Assembly (NCBI GenBank): GCA_037157565.1
Contig: JAZHRO010000073.1
Span: 12,282,501 to 12,346,500, forward strand
Source: Thalassia testudinum
Taxonomy: Eukaryota > Streptophyta > Magnoliopsida > Alismatales > Hydrocharitaceae
Length of the DNA stretch: 64,000 bases
Direction of reading: 5' to 3'
The translations under genes were made by a program, and so were the position numbers. Each line of letters opens with the position of its first letter. Within the stretch, counting starts at the first letter, position 1. Below, one piece after another: positions 45,073 to 55,445 of this stretch. Below the pieces are notes generated by a model. It did not search any database, was not told where the DNA came from, and was given only the letters and a program-made list of their open reading frames with translations.

Positions 45073-46171
45073 GCAATGGGAATTTTTGAAGCTTTTGATC
45101 ACAACTTCTGATTCAATACTGACTTGATTTCTCTCTTTTTTTGTGCTTATCTCAGGGAAAGCAGAGAAAAGAAGAGTAGTCGCACAACAACCACACCATG
45201 GAACATGTAACTTTCATTAGCCCTCTCTCTTAATCCCCTCAAAGTCTGAAAAGGAAAAAAAATAAAGAAAAAATCAATCTAGGGCTACCTGTTTCCATAC
45301 TTAGTAATTCATCAAAGTTGCCTAATTTTCATTTCAACACATTTTGAATTACACATCCAATTAAGGTAACTAGGGCTAAAACCTTCTTGATTGAGCCCTA
45401 GATACCAATTTTTAAGGCAACTAAATTGGACCAACTAGAGCCAACCTAAGGATTGCAAAGCTAGGGCTTTTAGAGACACATCTTCTCTTAAATAAAGAAG
45501 CAAAAAATTTCAAAAAGAGGTGTGCCTAAGCCTTGTTTGAAAAGATCTATACAAGAGAAACCCTAAGTAAATTAGGCTCTTAATCCATTTGAACCCTAAA
45601 AGAAAGGACCTAAAAGCTCTCAAAGGAATAAGAGGTGAAGTTGATCCTTTGGGTCAACCAACCTTAAAATTAGGTCACTTTTTTTACACTCAAAAGGCCT
45701 AAAGTTCAAGTGGAACCTTAAGCACCTTGATCTTAATTAAAAAAGGTAGACTTAAGAGGTCAAGGTCCCCATTATGGTCTACCTAGAATCTTAGTGACAA
45801 GAGAGGTCGGGTAGGGGAAACCCTGTAACTCGTGGGGATGCTCTACCGTGTAGGGGTCTTTGCAGGACTCTCCCTCTCTGGCTGCCTAAGTACTTCTCAA
45901 GTGGACGACCTTTCTGACTAAGGGGTATCATTCTCCCCGAACCTCTATAGTCACCCAACAATTTTTCGGTGTCTAGATTGGGTCCAACACCTTCTAATCT
46001 CATCACATCCTTCGGTGCATGTTTGGTAGGAGGTCCTTAAGACCATCCTTAAGACCTCCTTTAGAAATTCATTCTCGCTGAGGCCAAGCCTTGACGCCCT
46101 TGTTTGTGTAGCAACCTCACCACATAGACCTTTCCTATAATTCAAAACCAAGTTCTCCTTCTTCTTCCATC
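45073..46171 (+). other. A2 untranslated leader
   Basis: No gene is seen. It matches the A1 leader, best at 45793-45957. That block contains GGGGAAACCC and a CTACCGTGTAG hairpin and ends just before the site that corresponds to the B insertion point in A1. Confidence 0.75.
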
Positions 46172-47168
46172 ATGGCACAACCCATTGAAGAAGAGAACAA
46201 CCTTGAGCACCAACTTCAGCGCCTAAATGATCTCTTCCAAAACTTTGTAAACCCACCGTAGTGACCAATGATGCGAGATCACTATAATCCCACTGCGGTG
46301 GCAATCGAGCCTCGAGTCCGAATCCCAGCTAGAGGTCCTGATTCTGAACTCAAGTCCAATATGATTCATGCCATACCAAAATTCCATGGGCTTAACTCCG
46401 AGGATCCATTCCAGCACATTAAACAGCTTAAGCATCTGGACTAGACCTTCGAGTCAGATGCACAAAATCAGGATATTCTACTCATGAAAATGTTTTCTTT
46501 CTCCTTCATGGACAAGGTCGCTCATTGGTATCAAACTCAGACTCATCCGATCAACACATGGGATGAACTTTAGTCCGAATTTTTGAAAAAGTTCTTTCCC
46601 GTTGGCCGAACAAATGCCTTGCGCCACCAGATCACTCATTTCACCCAACAAATGGAAGAACCTCTTCATGAAGCATGGGACCGATTCTTAGATCTCATGC
46701 AAAACTGCCCCCATCACGGAGTTCCTAAATAGGAACAAGTCCAGTCATTTTACCAGGGACTCCATGAAGACATTCGATTATTCGTCAATGCAACTTACGG
46801 AGGAAACATCATGGGTCAACATGAGGACACGGTGTGGGAGATTCTCGAAAACATGTGTGAGAACTCCATCAATAATGACTCCATGGGCTTATTCGACTGG
46901 ACGAATGCCTGCGCATCGACGAATCTTAGGGGAGCACATGAGGTGCAGGACCTGTCCACATCCGTCGACTTGGAACTGATGGCCAGTTGATTGGACAAGG
47001 TCTCTATCATAAAGAAAAAGGTGGACGAGTTGACTCGGCATCTGCAGCGAGCCACCTCTGCGCAGAACTCTTTTGCACGGCCACCTCTGGCAAGGGAAAC
47101 TGTGTAGAACATCTATCACCAATCCTCTCAGGGGATGGACCCGTATCCACCCCTGTCTGACTCTCGGA
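46172..47168 (+). pseudogene. A2 gag, C-terminal region deleted
   Basis: Starts MAQPIEEENNLEHQLQ. The capsid core contains MIHAIPKFHGLNSEDPFQHI, MFSFSFMDKVAHWYQT, FFPVGRTNALRHQI and CPHHGVPK. A coiled-coil-like VSIIKKKVDELTRHLQ precedes the break. TAG stops replace TGG or CAG codons, for example in the CPHHGVPK*EQV segment. At about 47168 the sequence jumps from the DPYPPLSD region directly to MDAIRHIPTYARFLKD of protease. Compared with A1, about 880 bases are lost, covering the Pro/Asn-rich tail and the TTRSGK border. Confidence 0.85.
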
Positions 47169-47172
47169 CCGG

Positions 47173-47880
47173 ATGGATGCAATCCGTCACATACCGACTT
47201 ATGCAAGATTCCTGAAAGATGTATGTACACCTAAACGTAAGCCACAAACCAAAAGTGGGAATCCAATCGTACTGTTAGAGCAAGCCAGCTCTGTAATCTT
47301 GAGTAAACTCGCACCCAAGGCTAAAGACCCAGGAACTCCGCTAATTTCATGTAAAATTGGTGAAACCCAATTTGATAGAGCCTTGCTAGACTTAGGCACC
47401 TCCATAAATCTAATACCTATATCCCTCCTTGACCACCTTGAAGAGTCTGAACTTAAACCGATTGAGGTGATGTTGCAGTTAGCCGATCGATCCATCAAGT
47501 CACCTAAAGGAATACTTGAGGATGTCATTGTTAGGGTACGGGATTTCTACTTCCCGGTGGATTTCATAGTTCTGGATATGGACGCACCTGACAACCCAAG
47601 GGACACACCAATTATATTAGGGAGACCTTTTTTGGCCATTGCTAGGGCCAACATAAACTGTGAAGAGGGCCAAATAGAATTAAAATTTAGGAATCAAACT
47701 CTGAAGATTGACATCTTTAAGACCCAACAAGGGATTAATTGTAGGGTTATAGAGAAAATATGTGATATCAAAGCTGTGGCTGATGAATCGCATGTTGAGG
47801 ACAACCTGATTATCCCCGATCAATCACTAGAAGATCAAAACCCGCAATTAGAGGAGTATGAACCTGATCTAGACACACCC
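47173..47880 (+). pseudogene. A2 protease
   Basis: An open stretch begins IRHIPTYARFLKDVCTPKRK and reaches FDRALLDLGTSINLIP, the active site. LADRSIKSPKGILEDVIVRV and IILGRPFLAIARANINCEEG follow. The acidic spacer with EDNLIIPDQSLEDQN leads toward RT. This 336-codon frame (47173-48183) is the longest uninterrupted reading frame in the window and runs into the N-terminal RT region. Here too the active site is DLG rather than DTG. Confidence 0.88.
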
Positions 47881-49080
47881 ATAACTCCAACCCTTGTTCT
47901 TGATACAGACCCCGAACCACCGGCTACTGCTAATAATCCTGTTATGGAACTCAAGCCCCTTCCCAGGCATCTGATGTATGTCTTTTTGGGTTCCAATCAG
48001 ACATTTCCTGTGATTATCAACTCTCGACTCACACCTGACCAAGAATCCCGTCTGATTGCGGTTCTCCAGCAACATCGTAGAGCTATTGGATGGACTCTCA
48101 ATGACTTGACTAGCATACGCCCCTCGTATTGCACACATCGAATCTACGCAAAAGAGGGCGCAGGACCTTCACGAGAGATGTAGAGACGTTTAAACCCTAA
48201 CCTACAGGAGGTAGTGAAAAAGGAGATCAACAAGTGGTTAGATGCAGGGATCATCTACCCAATCTCCGACAGTTGCTGGGTGTGTCCAATCTAGGTTGTG
48301 CTTAAGAAGGCCGGACTCACCATCATCACGACTGAAATCGAAGAGGTCATACCTACCCAAATAGCTAACTCGTGGAGAGTCTGCATTGATTATAGAAGAC
48401 TCAATTCCTCCATGAAGGACCATTTCCCACTACCGTTTATTGATCAGATCCTTGAGAAACTAGAGGGAAATAGGTTCTTCTGCTTTCTTGATGGGTACTC
48501 CGATTACAACCAGGTGGCAATCCATCTAGAGGACCAAGAAAAGACCACGTTCACCTGCCCCTTCGGGACGTACACATTTTGAAGGATGCCTTTCGGTCTC
48601 TGCAATGCACCCGCAACCTTTCAGCGGTGCATGCTTGCCATATTCTCAGATATGGTAGGTGATTATTTGGAAGTCTTCATGGATGACTTTTCAGTTTTCA
48701 GAGCATCATTTGACGATTGCCTTCAGCACTTGGTCCAAATACTCAGGTGGTGCATCGATTTGAATTTGGTTCTTTCCTGGGAAAAGAGCCATTTCATGGT
48801 GCCTGAGGGAATCATCCTGGGACATCAAATCTCGGAGAAAGTCATCCAAGTTGATCGAGTCAAGGTTAACCTGATTTCCAAACTCCCTATGCCTAGCTCG
48901 ATCAAGGACATCCGATCTTTTCTGGGGCATGTCGATTTTTACCGTCGATTTATCCCTGATTTTTGAAAAATCACGCGCCCCTTGACTACTCTTCTCTCCA
49001 AGGATGTGCCTTTCGAAATCTCCAAGGAATGTACTCAAGCATTTGAGATCCTTCATGACCGAGTCACCCAAGCCTCGATC
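47881..49080 (+). pseudogene. A2 reverse transcriptase
   Basis: Begins with ELKPLPRHLMYVFLG and YCTHRIYAKEG. After TAG stops at 48181 and 48293 it continues with YRRLNSSMKDHFPLPFID, CFLDGYSDYNQV, MPFGLCNAPATFQRCML, the catalytic FMDDFSVF box (48676-48699), WEKSHFMVPEGIILGH and IRSFLGHVDFYRRFIPDF. A TGA interrupts before MPFGL (CGA expected), and another follows PDF near 48963. Motif order and spacing match D. Confidence 0.88.
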
Positions 49081-49470
49081 CTACAGTCCCTTGATTGGTC
49101 TCAATCCTTTGAGATCATGTGCGATGCATCTAACTTTGCTGTAGGAGTGGTTTTCGGGTAGAAAATTGATGGGAAACTCGTGGTCATTTACTACGCTAGC
49201 AAAACACTAGATGTGGCTCAGTATAACTACACGGTTACTGAGAAAGAGCTGCTAGCTGTAGTATTTTCCCCAGAAAAATTCAGATCATACCTCCTGGGTT
49301 CCTGTGTTATCATCTACTCAGATCACACAGCTGTGAGGCATCTCCTTGCAAAGAAGGATGCGAAACCTCGATTAATCCGATGGATCTTGCTGTTGCAAGA
49401 ATTTGACCTGAAGATTCATGACAAAGTAGGAAAACAAAACATGGTAGCTGATCACTAGTCCCACCTTCCT
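49081..49470 (+). pseudogene. A2 RNase H
   Basis: FEIMCDASNFAVG carries the first catalytic Asp. VIYYASKTLDVAQ, EKELLAVVFSPEKF with the Glu, and [19 protein letters not shown] follow, then ILLLQEFDLKIHDKVGKQN. TAG stops occur at 49160 (CAG expected) and 49456. The A2 insertion itself lies in the same motif of A1, so the A1 and A2 copies can be compared directly across the joint. Confidence 0.87.
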
Positions 49471-50840
49471 TCTGAAATAATTGATCCTTCTGGACCCATC
49501 ACAGAACACTTTCCTGATGAGCATCTCCTGACTATCAATACAGGGCTTCCGTGGTTCGCAGACATAGTGAACTACTTGGTATCACATCAGATCCCGTCCG
49601 ATTGGACGAAGGCCAAGAAGGACAAATTGCATTCCGATGCTAAGTATTACCTTTAGGAAGACCCCTATCTATTCCGCGTTGGTGCTGATCAAATAATCTG
49701 ATGATGTGTCGCCAAAGCAGAAATCAAAGACATACTCTTCTTTTGTCATGACCAAGCATGCGGTGGACATTTCTTAGGACACAAAACTGCATTAAAAGTC
49801 CTCCAGTGTGGCTTTTACTGGCCCACAATTTTCAAGGATGCATACGATCACTGTAAGGCATGTACCTGTTGCCAGACCTTGGGCAACATAAGCCATCGAG
49901 ACATGATGCCTTTACAGCCGACCCTAGTATGCAAAATTTTTGACATTTGGGGGATTGATTTTATGGGACCCTTCCCTATCTCGAATGGCTTCGAATACAT
50001 CTTACTCGCCGTTGACTATGTGTCCAAGTGTATAGAAGCCATTCTGACTCGAACCAATGATCATAAGGTTGTTATCAAATTATTCATCAAAACATCTTCT
50101 CAAGGTTCAGGATTCCACGAGCAATAATTTTCGACGGAGGGACCCATTTCACAAATGCTCAGTTCAGGTCACTGATGACCAAATATGGGATGTCGCATCG
50201 AATCTCTACTCCTTACCACCCCCAAACTAATGGTCTAGCTGAGCTATCAAATCGAGAGATCAAGAAAATCCTCCAGGTTACTATTCGACTTGACAGGAAG
50301 GATTGGTCATCTCGGCTTCCGAAGGCATTGTGGGCCTATAGGACCACCCACAAGACCCAATTAGGTATGTCTCCCTTCAGACTAGTGTATAGGAAGGCAT
50401 GTCACCTCCCCGTCGAATTGGAGCATAAAGCCTATTGGGTAGTATGGAATTGTAACTTAGATCTTTCTAAGGTTGGAACCTATAGAAGGCTTCAAATGAG
50501 CGAGATCGATGAATTACGCCACGACGTGTATGAGAACTCGCAAATTTACAAAGAATGGGTTTAAGCTTTTCATGATAAACACATTTCTAGAAAGATCTTT
50601 CATCCTGGTCAAAAGGTTCTACTCTTTGATGCCTGACTCAAATTATTCCCAGGAAAGCTACGATCTAAGTGGATCGGACTCTACCTAGTCCAACAAATCT
50701 TTGGAAATGGAGCCGTTGAGATTAGTCCACTCAGCCATGATTCCGAACCCTTTGTCATGAACGGTCAAAGACTCAAACCATTCATTGACATGACCAATAC
50801 AAATTTGGCTGGGTCATCCTTTATCCTCCATTCTCTTTGA
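49471..50840 (+). pseudogene. A2 integrase, DDE triad kept
   Basis: The zinc region [10 protein letters not shown] and CTCCQ is followed by the core. Asp is in [10 protein letters not shown] (about 49946-49975), Asp in FDGGTHFTN (about 50128-50156) and Glu in NGLAELSN (about 50228-50252). So the catalytic residues survive while stops (TAG at 49655, a TGATGA pair near 49700, TAA at 50562, TGA near 50634) and a frame change near 50100 break the frame. The C-terminal region includes [20 protein letters not shown] and ends FILHSL at the TGA at 50840. No chromodomain follows. Confidence 0.87.
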
Positions 50841-52436
50841 GCTCATTGCGCCTAGCCGATGGTGTAAAACTCAGCGCTTAATGGGAGGCAACCCGCCATT
50901 CTTTGAGAAACCTGAAACCTTTTATGATATTTCTATGCTGAATTCATATTGCACTTTAGGGTTCATCCATTAGCACAGCCGACTCCACCTCAGGTACCCG
51001 TACCTGAGTCTAGAAATCATTCGCAACAGTCACCTCGACTAGTTCATGCACCCAACACCTGTCCTAATGGATGAACTAAGCTGCATTTGAACCCACCTAA
51101 TTTACAATGGGGACATTGCAAATCGTAGGCATGGGGTGGTATGAAAGTGCAAAATGTCAGGAAAGCTCATATCAAGAAAAGGTTTCAACAAAAAAATTAC
51201 ATATCATAAAAAATAAAAAAAAATTTGGAAAAAGAAAAAAAAACTGAGGAGGGGGAGAGAAATTTTTTTTGGGTTATACAAAATAGGAGGAGGAAAAGAG
51301 CAAAATGCCAAAAAGGAGCACAAAATGAAAAAGAAAAAAGGATAGTCATTAGTAAAGGATTAAGGGATCAACTGAAGTTCTAGACCACATCAAGAAAAGA
51401 CAAAAATGAAAGAAAAGTGCTAAGGAGACATAAATAGAGATTAGCAGGAACACTGATCTTAGGCCTTTTGGGCTAGACTCTTAGGCTTAAAAATTCATGT
51501 ACCCGCTAAAATCTGGATATTCCTCAAGAGGTTGGGGAAAATGTGAAGCTTAAGTATTAGGTCTAAGGCTTAGGGAGTATTCAGCCTCATTAACTGACCT
51601 TCGGTTTGCGGGATTCGGTAACCTAAGCACCCCAATTCACACACAGTCTGGTTCAATGCACATAAATATCAAAATCATGCAAAAAGCATTTTGATGTTCT
51701 GAAAAAGTTGCCTAGATTAGGAGTGGCCAATCAACACAAGTTGATTTGGATGAGTCCCCAGCATGGAGAGTCGAGAAATTCCCCTCGAAGATGTGTAACA
51801 ACATATCGTCTCCTCGGTGCTTGTCTCTTAGGATATTTAAATATCCTACTGGGGGCATGTAAGCACTCTTCTGGTTCAGATACCATGGGCGGCATTATCA
51901 CGAAATGTTGATTGCCAAGGTCTGAATTCAGCCACGGAACGCCATGGGCGGGATTATCTCGAAATCTCAACAGCCAGGATTTTGGGGGTTGCTGTAGGCG
52001 GTGCTATCACGAAGCATCAAAAGCCAGGGACCCTTGAGGATTGATGTTGGGGACAAGGAATCTGATACAAACCGTGTTGAGAAGCCAATCTGAAGCTAGA
52101 AAGAAAAAGAAAAGAGAAAGAAAGCTCTCCAAATAAATAAATCCTCTGTCTCTCTCTTACAAAAACGCACTGCAAACTGAACCTAGGTTAAAAATGTCTC
52201 AAGCACAGGTGCTTTAACCGTGGAGTCCAACAAACCCTAGGATAGTTTCTGCGGGCCTGAAAAATCTTTGCAGAAGACTGAGGCTAAAGCGGGTCAGGTC
52301 TGGATTTTGGTTGGTACTTGAGTACCTCTAGTCCTATTATCGGCATTCTGAACTAATCACAAAAGAAAAAGAAGAAGCACTTGTCACAACTAGTAGACGA
52401 AACTCATGGTCTAGAACAGAGGTTAAAATCTTAAAA
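50841..52436 (+). other. A2 3' untranslated region
   Basis: No gene is seen. 50861-50896 carries the post-pol motif (AAACTCAGCGCTT, then TGGGAGGCAACCC). 51180-51310 is A-rich. 51888-52025 holds three tandem bulged hairpins described separately. 52095-52130 is purine-rich. Short frames at 51708-51911 and 51731-51970 lie over the hairpins and are not conserved in A1. Confidence 0.75.
51888..52025 (+). other. Three tandem bulged hairpins in the A2 3' region
   Basis: Each unit has the form GGC, six bases, loop ATCWCGA, six pairing bases, four unpaired bases, GCC. Stems are GGCATT/AATGTT (51888-51916), GGGATT/AATCTC (51947-51975) and GGTGCT/AGCATC (51997-52025). Stem bases change while pairing is kept, counting G-U pairs; the loop and the four-base bulge length are constant. 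A1 has the same three units at 57909-58046. This suggests a functional RNA structure. Confidence 0.7.
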
Positions 52437-52474
52437 TTTTGCTAAGGGACTAGCAAAAGCTAGGCATGGGGGTA
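52437..52474 (+). other. Polypurine tract of A2 with preceding hairpin
   Basis: TTTTGCTA and TAGCAAAA around AGGGAC (52437-52458) form a perfect 8-base stem. AGCTAGGCATGGGGGTA then ends at the 3' LTR start. This proves that 52475 begins a 3' LTR and therefore ties it to the 5' LTR at 41132. Confidence 0.85.
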
Positions 52475-55193
52475 TGATGACAACCTCATTACAAGCCCTA
52501 GATAGCTCATTTTGGCCTGAGAAAATAAACAAAAGCTCCTGCATAACCTCAAGGAAGACTTAAGTCAAGGGTTTACTGTTCTGAGAAGGAAACATGAACT
52601 AAAGGGTAAAAACTGCAATTTCACCATTGCAGTACATAAACTGGATTTCTCAGAGGAAAAACATAGGTCAAATGGTATGAATAAGATAAATAGTAGGTTG
52701 GTTCAGTCAGAAATGAGTTATTGTGCAATCCAAGAATTAAATGACATTCTGTAACCCTAAAACAAACCCGCTTAATTCAATAAGGTCTTGGCCAGGATAA
52801 AAATCAACTAAATCCTCTAAAAATATATGGAAAAATATCCCTTAGGGTTTAGAATCTTCAATTTGGCCTTTGGAACCTATTTTGACCTAGATTAGGGTCC
52901 TAGCTCAGTATTTAACCTAATTTGGATTTGTATGCAAAATGTCTAGTCAAACGTGATCAAACCTAAAATCCAACTTCACCATTGAATTCCTTAGGTCTAA
53001 ATTAGGTTTATACCAAAATTTAGGCCTAAGGGAAGGTCATCTTGACCTACTTTGCAAAATGGTCCACCCAATTACATTCTGGCCCCTAACTTTTGAAAAA
53101 CCTGTACGTAGAGCCCCCTAACTTCCTTGCCACCCTTGCATCCAGGTCCCTTCGCCATTACAATGGAGGAATCCCACTCCGGCGAGGATTCAAGGTTGAT
53201 ATCTCCTCGAATCCTTAGAGATCTCCTAGATTTGGAAGGGAGATTCTTTAGGATTTCTCCATCGATTGAACGCGATCTCCAGATCGAATTTGCACCCAAT
53301 CTCTCATGTGAACGCTTGAGAGATTTGGGTATCCCAAACACCTTCCTTTTTTGGAGAAGAGTTTGCAGTAGATGGCTTGCCCAAAAAGCACCAGAAGCTC
53401 AGCAAGCAACTATAAAAGGATCCTCGGTCCTCTTTCCCCTCTCCGGCCAAGTAGCCCACAAGCTCCGGTGACCCCCTCCCTCCTCTTGTTGCTCTGCCAC
53501 CAGACCAGTGGCAGGGTTCGCTTCGCCTCATTCTTCCGCGTTGTGCCACACCAGTGCATGCCTCTTTAACCTCCTCCTCGTCGCCGTTATCTCCACCTCA
53601 GGGTTGTCTTTTTCGACAACGGCACATGCGCGTCGTTCGTCTCCTCTGCCTCCCCTTCGCTCCAAGTACCCCAAATAAGTTCCTTTTCTCCTACTCTCTA
53701 TTTTCCCTCCTATTTCACAAACCACCCCTCGACTACCACTGTCCACCCTCATCTTCCCCATCTCCAACTAACCTCCGACGAGATGCATCCATCACTTTGC
53801 ACCTCCACACGTCTCGCCACCAACCTCTTCACCTCCGCCATCGACCACTGATCACTTTCCACCCACTCACTGCCCGCCACACACGCTTCACACTTCCACT
53901 AGACAAACCCACTCACACGGTCATAGTCCGACCTAGGCACGCACACCTAGGTCATTTTGAACCACGCCAACCCCCGTCTCACCTTTGCCGTGATACAGCG
54001 ATGGTTCACCTATTGTCTGATAGAGCCGCAAGGCTATTCTTGTGTCATGCAGGGTAGAGCCCCCTTCCGCCATTAACAAGCATACAAGCTTGCTTGCTTC
54101 CGAGCTTCAGGCCATGTGCTCCAGGTTTCGGGACCCCAGGCTGCATGGGTTGAGTGTGCAAGCGAATCTAGCCTGAGAGCAGTCGCTGCAAGACCTATAG
54201 CTGCATCAATTGCGTGAAGATATCCTCCTACAGGTGCCAGTAGAAGCGGGTGGGACTTTTAGTCCCACCTCGGAAATGTTGGAGTGAGGTACGTAGTTTA
54301 AATTGATTTTGTGATTTGTGTTGTTTGCCTCGAGAACACAGCGGTGAGGTCCCTCACCCTCACTCGCCATGCCTCGTCCACGACCTACCCCCGCGGACCT
54401 GGCACCCGACCCGATTACCTAACCTAGCACTCCTCGCGCATCACACCCACGTCGGTGCACCTGGACCCAGGTGCACACCTGACCCGATTACCCTACTCTG
54501 GGAGAGCGTACCAAAGAGAGAAAGAGAGAGAGACATAGGGAGGGTAGGGGGTAGGTTTTGTTGCATGGTGTTGTGTAGGAAGAAGGAGCTAAGGAAGGAA
54601 GAGGCGTTGCAAGAAAAGAAAAGGAAGAAGGTAGTCGCAGCAAGGAAGGAAAAAGGAGAAGAAGAAAAGAGATGCACTGTAGCAGAGGAGCGGCAGACCA
54701 AGGGAAGAAGAAGAAGAAGGTAGTTGAAGAAGAAAAGAAGAGAGGTAGCGACTTAGCTGTAGGAAGAGAAAGAAGAGAGAAAGCAAGGGTAGAAGAAGAA
54801 GAGAAGCAAGAGCGGCTAAGGAAGAAAAGAAGAAGAAGAAGCCAAAAGAAGCATAGCTGTAGAGAAAAGCAAAAGAAGAGAGAGAGAGAGAAGAAACAGA
54901 AGGGCAACAATTCAAAGCATTGTATTCAGAATTTTTAAGACGTCTGATATTATATCAAACGTCCAATTCTTTTTTAGCACTATTTCTCCATAACATTACT
55001 CTTCAATTTTGGTTGAATTAGTTATTGCTTTTTATTGAAAGTTGTGTTCTTAAGTTTTGGAATACCCAATTGCTCTCTGTGTTCGACCTAGAATACTTTG
55101 ATTTTCGAGTTATAAATTCTTATTTGCTTTCGCGAAGATTTCATCTATATTACAACAAGACATCTTTTAAAACACGATCTAGCCGCATAAACA
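52475..55193 (+). mobile_element. A2 3' LTR
   Basis: 2719 bases, start TGATGACAACCTCATTA (a mutated palindrome), end GCATAAACA. It has one copy of the segment triplicated in the 5' LTR, TATA at 53411, a palindrome at 54249-54269 and a purine-rich block at 54560-54900. Overlapping frames on both strands in the purine-rich block (54316-54938) are composition artefacts. Confidence 0.92.
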
Positions 55194-55445
55194 CTACGCT
55201 AGCAAGACACTTGACGAGGCTCAATGTAACAACATAGTTACCGAGAAAAAGCTGCTAGTCTTCGTATTTGGCCGGGAAAAATTCAGATCTTATCTTTTGG
55301 GTTCCCACGTCATCATATACTCGGATCACACTGCTATGAGGCTCCACCTCATGAAGAAGGATGCGAAACCTCGATTAATCTGCTAGATCATGCTGTTGTA
55401 AGAATTTGATCTTGAGATTCACAATAAAGCAGGAAAACAGAACGT
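55194..55445 (+). pseudogene. A1 RNase H, C-terminal part
   Basis: The frame resumes at the duplicated CTACG with YASKTLDEAQ, completing the motif cut at 41131. [39 protein letters not shown] and QEFDLEIHNKAGKQN follow. The catalytic Glu of EKELL is Lys here. TAG stops lie in the ILLLQEF segment. Confidence 0.83.

Larger units (their letters stand above)
41132..55193 (+). mobile_element. A2: full-length Athila-type element, plus strand
   Basis: 14,062 bases flanked by CTACA (41127-41131) and CTACG (55194-55198), a 5-base target duplication with one change at a CpG. It interrupts the RNase H of A1 within the YYASK motif. Parts: 5' LTR (41132-45051, enlarged by a tandem triplication), primer site 45055-45072, leader, gag from 46172, protease, RT, RNase H and integrase to 50840, a 3' region with three structured repeats, polypurine tract to 52474, and 3' LTR (52475-55193). 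The gag C-terminal region is deleted near 47168. Gag and pol carry at least a dozen stops. Confidence 0.92.

Noticed and set aside
51888..52025. Tandem repeats in the 3' region as a CRISPR-like array or a MITE
   Set aside because: There are only three units with diverged stems and irregular spacers, in a plant retrotransposon; no terminal repeats or target duplication surround them.
54316..54938. Several overlapping open frames on both strands (up to 140 codons) in the A2 3' LTR
   Set aside because: They come from a purine-rich low-complexity block present in all family A LTRs; the translations are runs of Lys, Glu and Arg or Ser, Leu and Phe, with no conserved frame between copies.
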